A DNA stretch of 64,000 bases from Sphingomonas sp. HITSZ_GF (GTDB taxonomy: Bacteria > Pseudomonadota > Alphaproteobacteria > Sphingomonadales > Sphingomonadaceae). The notes below the pieces were generated by a model. It saw only the letters and a program-made list of their open reading frames with translations. It had not been told where the DNA came from and made no database searches. A program made the position numbers and the translations under genes. The stretch covers positions 434,001-498,000 of the forward strand of contig NZ_JARQXA010000002.1 of the NCBI RefSeq assembly GCF_029543155.1, given 5' to 3'. Shown piece by piece: positions 17,874 to 24,681 of the stretch; within the stretch, counting starts at the first letter, position 1, and each line of letters starts with the position of its first letter.

Positions 17874-18519
17874 CATGGAAGAGAGTGAGAAGAAGCCGAA
17901 GAGCTCGGCTCGCCTGCGCGCCGACGCTATCCGCGATTTCCAGTGCAAGAACCTGATCGCGGTGATCGAGAACCCGACCGATATCAAGAATATCGGCACG
18001 GTGATCCGCAACGCCAATGCGCTGGGGGTCGAGAAGGTCTATGTGGTCGATAGCCGCGGATCGCTGCCCGACGACTGGCAGGAGCTGCGCGGCGACAGGG
18101 CGATCTCGAAAACCTCGGTTTCGGCGGTCAAATGGACCTTCGTGAAGCGGTTCGATTCGACCGACGCCTGTTTCGACCATCTCGAAAGCAATGGCTTCAC
18201 TTCGGTAGTCACCTCGCCGCATGTGAAGGGCAAGGCGAGCATCTATCTGCACGAGGGCGACTTCACCGAATCCACCAAGCTCGCCGTCTGGTTCGGCAGC
18301 GAAGCAATCGGGATCAGCGACCGGGCAGTGGAGCGCAGTGCGATGTGCGTGAGCATTCCGATGTTCGGGATGATCGAGAGCCTGAACCTGGGCACCAGCT
18401 CGGGCATCGTGCTGTACGAAGTCTGCCGCCAGCGCCGCGAATATCAGAGCAAGTACCGGCTGCGCGACCAGCGCGGCGCACGTGCGGAGCCGCTGCCGAC
18501 CACCATGCCGCTTGAGTGA
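17866..18519 (+). CDS. TrmH/SpoU-family RNA methyltransferase
   Basis: A 217-residue SPOUT enzyme with the three family motifs: IENPTDIKNIGTVIRNANALG (about 35-54), WFGSEAIGIS, and IPMFGMIESLNLGTSSGIVLYE, which form the knotted S-adenosylmethionine site. It likely 2'-O-methylates a tRNA or rRNA ribose. The exact target is not readable. The ATG at 17866 overlaps the ABC gene; an alternative ATG at 17875 is also possible. Convergent with the esterase. Confidence 0.87.
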   Translation: MADMEESEKKPKSSARLRADAIRDFQCKNLIAVIENPTDIKNIGTVIRNANALGVEKVYVVDSRGSLPDDWQELRGDRAISKTSVSAVKWTFVKRFDSTDACFDHLESNGFTSVVTSPHVKGKASIYLHEGDFTESTKLAVWFGSEAIGISDRAVERSAMCVSIPMFGMIESLNLGTSSGIVLYEVCRQRREYQSKYRLRDQRGARAEPLPTTMPLE

Positions 18520-18523
18520 ACTT

Positions 18524-19429
18524 TTAGCGCCGATATTTCGCGAAAAAGGCCCACATCGCTTCGTTGTCCGCCGCCCAGACATGGCCGGCGCCGCGGGTGA
18601 TGCGGCCGATCACCTCCGCGCCGTCACGGCAATCGGCATAGCGGATCTCGTAGAGCTTCGCGTCCAGATCGCGCTGGGCCGGGCCCGTGCGGCACAGGTC
18701 GAGATCGGACCAGCGGCCGAGCGCGGTCGCCATCGTATATTGCCAATAGCCGGCGCCGCCGCCCTGGATCGGATTGGTCCTGTCCGCGTCTCCGGCGAAG
18801 GCGATCACCGGCATCGGCTTCGACGGATTGCAGGTGGCCGGATCGGGGACGCGCGGCTCGCCCGCCAGCGGGTTGCCGGCGCGCAGGCCTACCACCGGCG
18901 CGATCGCGGCGAAGCGATCGGCAGCGACGCAGCCGAGCCAGCTCGTCATCCGCCCACCGCCCGACAGGCCGGTGGCATAGACGCGGGTGCGGTCCACGCA
19001 GCGATTGGCTGCGAGCCAGTCGATCGCAGTCTCGAGGAAGGCAACGTCATCGGCATCCTCGGCCGTGGGGATCTTGCCGGTGACGGTGGGGACGCCGGGA
19101 ATGTTCCACATGAAACCCTGCTTGCCCGCAATGCCGGCATCCGGGGCGAGGACGAGGAGGCCATGCGCATCGGCCGTCGCGGCGAGCTTCGAGGCGGCAA
19201 GCATCTGCGCGCCCGTGCCGCCGCTGCCATGGAGCAGCAGGACCAAAGGCGCGGGGCGCGCGCGCGAAAACCCCGTGGGCAGATGCAGCATCGCCATGCG
19301 GCCGGTATCGCCAACCGGCAGCTGCACCGTCTGGCCGACCGCGCCGAGCGCGCATCCCTTCGCGGCGGCAGGCGCGGCCCAGAATGCGGCGAGCATCGCC
19401 ATCAGCAAACCCAGGCTTTGGCGGCGCAT
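18524..19429 (-). CDS. Secreted PHB-depolymerase/feruloyl-esterase-like hydrolase
   Basis: A 301-residue alpha/beta hydrolase of the LpqC / CE1 type. A signal peptide ends near AAPAAA-KGC. Motifs are VLLLHGSGGTGAQM for the oxyanion loop, GLSGGGRMTSW for the nucleophile Ser, Asp in FAGDADRTNP, and His in RGAGHVW. Several cysteines suggest disulfides, which fits export. The substrate could be polyhydroxyalkanoate oligomers or feruloyl or acetyl esters. Divergent from nadB. Confidence 0.82.
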   Translation of the reverse strand: MRRQSLGLLMAMLAAFWAAPAAAKGCALGAVGQTVQLPVGDTGRMAMLHLPTGFSRARPAPLVLLLHGSGGTGAQMLAASKLAATADAHGLLVLAPDAGIAGKQGFMWNIPGVPTVTGKIPTAEDADDVAFLETAIDWLAANRCVDRTRVYATGLSGGGRMTSWLGCVAADRFAAIAPVVGLRAGNPLAGEPRVPDPATCNPSKPMPVIAFAGDADRTNPIQGGGAGYWQYTMATALGRWSDLDLCRTGPAQRDLDAKLYEIRYADCRDGAEVIGRITRGAGHVWAADNEAMWAFFAKYRR

Positions 19430-19494
19430 ATCTCTCTCCCGTTGCCAGCACCCCTGCCTAGCGCCTAGTCCGGGGCGGAACCAGCGGAAGAGAC

Positions 19495-21099
19495 ATGCCG
19501 AACGATCCCCATAGCAGCGACGTCCTGGTTATCGGCTCGGGTGCGGCGGGGCTCACCGCCGCGCTCAACCTCGCCCAGCATTTCAAGGTGACCGTGCTCG
19601 CCAAGGGCGGGTTCGCCGAAGGCTCGACCGCCTGGGCCCAAGGCGGCATCGCCGCGGTGCTCGAGCCCGGCGACACGTTCGAGAGCCATATCGAGGACAC
19701 GATGATCGCCGGCGCCGGGCTCAACGACCGCGCGACGGTGGAGATGGTGGTCGAGAACGCCCCCGCCGCTATCCGGCGGCTGGCCGAGATCGGCGTGCCG
19801 TTCAACACCGAGGGCGGCGCGCTGCACCTGACCCGCGAGGGCGGCCACAGCCATCGCCGCATCGTCCATGTCGACGACGCGACCGGGCTGGCGGTGCAGA
19901 CCGCGCTGCTCAAGGCGGCGCAGGCCAATCCCAATATCACGCTCGTCCCCGACATGGTGGTGATCGACCTGGCGACCAGCCGCCACGAGGAGCGCTATTC
20001 GGGCGCCGGCACCGTCTGGGGCGTCTATGCCTTCAACCGCCGGACCAACCGGGTGGAGCTGTTCACCGGCCGCGCCACCGTGCTGGCGACGGGCGGCGCC
20101 GGGCGGACCTATCTGTTCTCGACCGCGCCCAGTGGCGCCACCGGCGACGGCATCGCCATGGCCTGGCGCGCGGGCTGCCGCATCTCGAACATGGAGATGA
20201 TGCAGTTCCACCCCACCTGCCTCTACAATCTCGAGGTCAAGAACTTCCTGATCACCGAGGCGGTGCGCGGCGAAGGCGGACGGCTGCTGCTGCCGCCCGA
20301 CGCCGGCGACGAGGCGGGCAAGCGCTTCATGCCCGATTTCGATCCGCGCGCCGAGCTGGCACCGCGCGACATCGTGGCGCGCGCGATCGACCATGAGATC
20401 AAGCGGCTCGGTCTCGACTATGTCCATCTCGACATCAGCCATATGGGCGCCGAGTTCGTGAAGCATCACTTCCCGACGATCCATGCCCGGCTGCTCGATC
20501 TCGACATCGACATGACCAGGGAGCCGATCCCGGTCGTCCCCGCCCAGCATTACACCTGTGGCGGCGTGATGGTGGACCGCGACGGGCGCACCGACCTGCC
20601 CAATCTCTACGCGGCCGGCGAAGTCACCCAGTCCGGCCTGCACGGCGCCAATCGCCTTGCTTCCAACAGCCTGCTCGAATGCTTCGTGTTCGGCGAGGCG
20701 GTGGCCAACCACATCGCCGCGCATTGGGGCGAGCTGGGCCCGGTGCCGGCGATCCGCCCCTGGGACGAGAGCCGCGTCACCGATTCCGACGAGGAAGTGG
20801 TGATCAAGCAGAACTGGACCGAGATCCGCCGCTTCATGTGGAATTATGTCGGCATCGTGCGGACGACCAAGCGGCTCGAGCGCGCGGCGCACCGGATCAA
20901 GATGCTGCGCGAGGAAGTCGCCGATTATTACGGCCATTTCCGCGTGACGCCCGACCTGATCGAGCTGCGCAACCTGCTCGAGAGCGCCGACCTGATCGTG
21001 CGTTCGGCGCTCCACCGCAAGGAGAGCCGCGGGCTCCATTACAATCTCGACTATCCCGAGACCCTGCCCCAGGCGATCGACACGGTGCTGGTGCCCTGA
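19495..21099 (+). CDS. nadB: L-aspartate oxidase
   Basis: A 534-residue flavoenzyme oxidising L-aspartate to iminoaspartate, the first step of de novo NAD synthesis. Seen are VLVIGSGAAGLTAAL (FAD), GSTAWAQGGIAAV, MMQFHPTCLYN, and the GEVTQSGLHGANRLASNSLLE segment that is diagnostic of NadB versus succinate dehydrogenase. GGAAGAGAC precedes the ATG. Its partners NadA and NadC are not in this window. The next gene probably starts at or just after its stop codon. Confidence 0.95.
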   Translation: MPNDPHSSDVLVIGSGAAGLTAALNLAQHFKVTVLAKGGFAEGSTAWAQGGIAAVLEPGDTFESHIEDTMIAGAGLNDRATVEMVVENAPAAIRRLAEIGVPFNTEGGALHLTREGGHSHRRIVHVDDATGLAVQTALLKAAQANPNITLVPDMVVIDLATSRHEERYSGAGTVWGVYAFNRRTNRVELFTGRATVLATGGAGRTYLFSTAPSGATGDGIAMAWRAGCRISNMEMMQFHPTCLYNLEVKNFLITEAVRGEGGRLLLPPDAGDEAGKRFMPDFDPRAELAPRDIVARAIDHEIKRLGLDYVHLDISHMGAEFVKHHFPTIHARLLDLDIDMTREPIPVVPAQHYTCGGVMVDRDGRTDLPNLYAAGEVTQSGLHGANRLASNSLLECFVFGEAVANHIAAHWGELGPVPAIRPWDESRVTDSDEEVVIKQNWTEIRRFMWNYVGIVRTTKRLERAAHRIKMLREEVADYYGHFRVTPDLIELRNLLESADLIVRSALHRKESRGLHYNLDYPETLPQAIDTVLVP

Positions 21100-21152
21100 C
21101 CGACGCCGTCGGCCCTCGGCGGATATTCTGGGGCGCGCTCCTGCTGGCGGCG

Positions 21153-22541
21153 ATGCTGCGCGCACTGGCCGCGCTGCCCTTCGCGGTCGGCTGGTTCGAC
21201 GAGATCTGGCAATATCTCGAACCCGCCTGGCACCTGGTAGCCGGACCGTGGATCCAGACCTGGGACTATCGTGCGGGGCTGCGGAGCTGGCTGATTCCCG
21301 AGCTGCTCGCCGTGCCGATGGGGATAGGCCATGCGCTTTCCCCCGATGGCACGCTGCACCTGATGCTGGTGCGGTTCACGCTCGCGGCGCTTTCTCTGGT
21401 GATCGTCGGCGCCGCCGTGTCGCTGGGGCTGCGGCTCTCGCGGTTGCACGGCATTGTCGCCGGCTTCGTCGCGGCGACCTGGTTCGAGCTGATCTTCTTC
21501 GCCCCCCGCGCGCTTTCCGAGCCGATCGGGCTGGCGCTGCTGATGGGCGCGATCTGGCTGCTGCTCGCGCGCGACCGGCCGGGGCCGCGCCAGTTCGCGC
21601 TGGCCGGGCTGCTGATGGGGCTCTGCTTCGTCGCGCGCATCCAATATGCCCCGGCGCTGCTCACCCTGGCGATCCTGACCGCGCGCAAGGACTGGCGCGG
21701 CGCCTGGCTGCCGCTGCTCGCCGGCGGCTGCGGCGCGCTGGCGATCGATGCGCTGGCGAATCTCGCCATGGGCGCAGTGCCGTTCCGCTGGATGATCGAG
21801 GCGGCGCGGATCAACATCGTGGAAGGCCGCGCCCAGGCGTACGGCGTGATGCCGCTCACCGGCTATTTCACCATCCTCGCCTGGTACTGGTATCTCGCGC
21901 TGGTGCCGATCCTGCCGCTCGCCTGGATCGGAGCGAAGCGCTACCCGGCGCTGCTGTGGATCGCGCTGGTCCATCTCGCCTGCCATTCGCTGATCGCCCA
22001 CAAGGAATACCGCTTCGTGCTGGCGAGCAGCGCGCTGCTGGTGATCCTGGCGGCGATCGGCAGCGCCGACCTGCTGCGCCGAGTGCCGCGCGAACGGCTG
22101 GTGCTGGCGACGATCGCCGCGCTCACCGTGTGGGGCGGGGCTTCGGTGGTGCTGGCGCGCGGGCATTTCGCGCCCAACTGGACGATGGAAGCCGATCTGG
22201 CCGAGGCGCTGGACAAGGCGGGCCGGCCGGCCAGGACCTGCGGGCTGGCGCTCTATCGCCCGCGCGACACGGTAGCGGGCGCCTATGCGCTCTATCGCCG
22301 CGCCACGCCGATCTATGTGCTGGGCAGCGCCCCCGAGGCGGCGCGCCACACCCGCGCCTTCGACGTCATCGTCGCGCCGCAGGACCATCTGGGCGAGCTT
22401 CCTGCCGCCTATCAGCTCGAAAGCTGCGCGGTGCCGGGCATCACCGATGCGCCGGGCTGCGTGCTGCGCCGGGCGGGCAGCTGCGCGCCCGATCCGGACA
22501 CGCCGACGCTCCAGGCCTGGTTGAAGGCGAGCGGAAACTGA
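21153..22541 (+). CDS. GT-C membrane glycosyltransferase (GT22/Alg9-like)
   Basis: A multi-pass protein of 462 residues from the first ATG. WFDEIWQYLEPAWHLVAG near the start resembles the luminal acidic motif with Glu-Pro that defines GT22 mannosyltransferases (Alg9, PIG-B), and about ten membrane helices follow, then a soluble tail with several cysteines. Such enzymes use polyprenyl-phosphate sugars. The ATG at 21153 cuts into the first helix, whereas a CTG at 21096, overlapping the nadB stop as CTGA, would restore it; no ATG, GTG or TTG lies between. The sugar and acceptor are unknown. Confidence 0.7.
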   Translation: MLRALAALPFAVGWFDEIWQYLEPAWHLVAGPWIQTWDYRAGLRSWLIPELLAVPMGIGHALSPDGTLHLMLVRFTLAALSLVIVGAAVSLGLRLSRLHGIVAGFVAATWFELIFFAPRALSEPIGLALLMGAIWLLLARDRPGPRQFALAGLLMGLCFVARIQYAPALLTLAILTARKDWRGAWLPLLAGGCGALAIDALANLAMGAVPFRWMIEAARINIVEGRAQAYGVMPLTGYFTILAWYWYLALVPILPLAWIGAKRYPALLWIALVHLACHSLIAHKEYRFVLASSALLVILAAIGSADLLRRVPRERLVLATIAALTVWGGASVVLARGHFAPNWTMEADLAEALDKAGRPARTCGLALYRPRDTVAGAYALYRRATPIYVLGSAPEAARHTRAFDVIVAPQDHLGELPAAYQLESCAVPGITDAPGCVLRRAGSCAPDPDTPTLQAWLKASGN

Positions 22542-22637
22542 TCCCCGGACTGCTGCGTTTCATCGCAAAAGCGACTCCGGTTTTCGCCTCGTTCACGCTT
22601 CACCGCTATAGGAAGAGCATTCGTCGCAACGCAGCAA

Positions 22638-22670
22638 GGTGCGGACTTTCCCGGCGGACGCATCCGCACC
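22638..22670 (+). other. Hairpin in the 5' leader of the beta-lactamase-like gene
   Basis: GGTGCGGA (22638-22645) and TCCGCACC (22663-22670) are perfect inverted arms with a 17-base loop, 33 bases before the GTG start at 22703. It could shape translation of the leader. It is too far from any T-run to be a terminator for the gene upstream. Confidence 0.4.
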
Positions 22671-22702
22671 ATTGTCGCTGCGGGCAAGGGGTCTGAGTTA
22701 AC

Positions 22703-23881
22703 GTGTTTAAGTTCGAGGATTTCTCGGCGATTCAACGAGCGCTGACAGTAGCGGGCCTTGGCCCGGCGATGCTGGTCGGCTGCACGGTGCACGGCGACCC
22801 CTCGCTGGCCTCCTATCTGCCCGCCGGCGTGAGCCTGGCCCTGCCCTGGGGCAACGCCAAGGCCGCCACCCCCGCCTGGAAGCCCACCGCCCCTGCGCCG
22901 CAGGGGTTGGTCAGCGCGATCGACGGCATCACCCGCAATTTCGACGGGCTGGTCGGCGTCGCCGTCACCAGCGTGCAGGACGGCTGGATCGTCACGTCGA
23001 GCGACGCCGCGCGGCCGATGCCGCAGCAGAGCGTCTCCAAGCTGTGGGTGACGATGACGCTGCTCGACCAGGTCGATCAGGGCAAGATCCGCCTCGACCA
23101 ACCGATCACCATCACCCGCAGCGATTTCACGCTGTTCCACCAGCCGGTCGCCGCGCTGGTGAAGGGCGATGTCGGCTATACCGCCACCGTGGGCGAGATC
23201 GTGCGCCGCGCGATGCAGATGAGCGACAATACCTGCAACGACAAGCTGCTGCGGCTGGTCGGCGGGCCCGATGCGATCCGCGCCTTCCTGGCGCGCAAGG
23301 GCATCGGCGGCGTGCGCTTCGGCCCCGGCGAGAAGCTGCTCCAGGCCGGCACCGCGGGGCTGGAATGGCGCCCCGAATATTCGATGGGCAACGCCTTTGC
23401 GGTCGCCCGTTCGCGCCTTTCGCCCACCGTGCGCCTCACGGCGTTCGAATCCTATGTAAAGGACCCGCCCGACGGCGCGGCTGCCGGCGCGATCTCGGTG
23501 GCGCTGGCCCGGCTGAAGCGCGGCGAGTTGCTGTCGCCGACCTCGACCGCCTGGTTGATCCAGACGATGGAAGGCGCCCGCACCGGCCGCGCCCGCGTGC
23601 ACGGCGCGGTGCCGCCGGGCTGGATCTACGGCCACAAGACCGGCACCGGCCAGGACCTGGGCGCGCGCACCGCGGGCTTCAACGACGTCGGCATCCTGAC
23701 TGCGCCCGACGGCACCTCCTATGCGCTGGCGGTGATGATCGGCGACACCCGCCGCCCGATCCGCGAGCGCCAAATGCTGATGCAACAGGTGGCGCAGGCG
23801 ATCGTCGCCAACCACCGCACTGCGCCACCGGTGCAGGACGCCGCCGATCCCGCCTGGAAGGCCTTCACCGCCGGCAAGTGA
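22703..23881 (+). CDS. Class A beta-lactamase-related serine hydrolase, probable lipoprotein
   Basis: A 392-residue protein with the penicillin-recognising fold: SxxK at S110-K113 (SVSK), SDN at 174-176, and KTG at 312-314. A Glu at 210 in FGPGEKLLQ may match the general base of class A enzymes, with Gln where the conserved Asn is expected. About 40 residues are inserted before DPPDGAAAGAI, where class A enzymes have a short loop. LVGC at 24-27 looks like a lipobox. The start is GTG at 22703 with no ideal ribosome site. Beta-lactam hydrolysis is plausible but unproven. Confidence 0.78.
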   Translation: MFKFEDFSAIQRALTVAGLGPAMLVGCTVHGDPSLASYLPAGVSLALPWGNAKAATPAWKPTAPAPQGLVSAIDGITRNFDGLVGVAVTSVQDGWIVTSSDAARPMPQQSVSKLWVTMTLLDQVDQGKIRLDQPITITRSDFTLFHQPVAALVKGDVGYTATVGEIVRRAMQMSDNTCNDKLLRLVGGPDAIRAFLARKGIGGVRFGPGEKLLQAGTAGLEWRPEYSMGNAFAVARSRLSPTVRLTAFESYVKDPPDGAAAGAISVALARLKRGELLSPTSTAWLIQTMEGARTGRARVHGAVPPGWIYGHKTGTGQDLGARTAGFNDVGILTAPDGTSYALAVMIGDTRRPIRERQMLMQQVAQAIVANHRTAPPVQDAADPAWKAFTAGK

Positions 23882-23936
23882 GTTCGGGCGCAAGCGCCGG
23901 AAAGCGCCGCGCGGCCAGGGACGCTAACCCGGCACG

Positions 23937-24629
23937 ATGGACGACCAACTGGACTGGGCCGCGATCGCGGCATCGCTCGACACGCAGGGCTGGGCCGTGC
24001 TGCCGCGCCTGCTTTCCCCCGGACAATGCGACGAGACCGCCGCGCTCTATGACGAACGCGCGCGCTTCCGCAGCGAAGTGATCATGGCGCGCCACGGATT
24101 CGGGCGCGGCCAGTATCGCTATTTCGCCTATCCGCTGCCCGATCGCATCGCGCAGCTGCGCCACGCGCTCTATCCGCCGCTCGCTGCCATCGCCAATCTC
24201 TGGCACCACCGGATGGCGATCGAGCACCGCTTTCCGCCCGCGCATGGCGATTTCCTCACCCGCTGCCACGCGGCCGGCCAGGTCCGCCCCACCCCGCTGC
24301 TGCTCCGCTACGGCCCGGGCGACTATAATTGCCTGCATCAGGACCTGTACGGCGAGCATGTCTTCCCGCTCCAGCTCGCCGTGCTGCTCTCCGCACCGGA
24401 GCGCGACTTCACCGGCGGCGAATTCGTGCTGACCGAACAGCGCCCGCGCATGCAGTCGCGCGCGGCAGTAGTGCCGCTAGGCCAAGGCGACGCCGTGGTC
24501 TTCGCGGTGCACCAGCGCCCGGTGCGCGGCGGACGGGGCGATTACCGGGTAAACATGCGTCATGGCGTCAGCGAAGTGCGCTCCGGAAAGCGCCATGTGC
24601 TCGGAATCATCTTCCACGACGCACGCTGA
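23937..24629 (+). CDS. 2OG-Fe(II) oxygenase (PF09859-like)
   Basis: A 230-residue non-heme iron dioxygenase. LHQDLYGEHVFPLQ gives the HxD pair (H134, D136); the distal His is in RHGVSEVRSGKRH (about H209) with Arg for 2-oxoglutarate. RDFTGGEFVLTEQRPRMQSR is conserved in this bacterial family, once labelled as acting on damaged DNA, although the substrate is unproven. It sits upstream of polA with a 52-base gap, which is at least compatible with a repair link. Confidence 0.85.
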   Translation: MDDQLDWAAIAASLDTQGWAVLPRLLSPGQCDETAALYDERARFRSEVIMARHGFGRGQYRYFAYPLPDRIAQLRHALYPPLAAIANLWHHRMAIEHRFPPAHGDFLTRCHAAGQVRPTPLLLRYGPGDYNCLHQDLYGEHVFPLQLAVLLSAPERDFTGGEFVLTEQRPRMQSRAAVVPLGQGDAVVFAVHQRPVRGGRGDYRVNMRHGVSEVRSGKRHVLGIIFHDAR

Positions 24630-24681
24630 TGCCAAGCGGGGGCTTTGTTCGGCGCACGCGCTCGGCTATCCCGGCGCGGCG

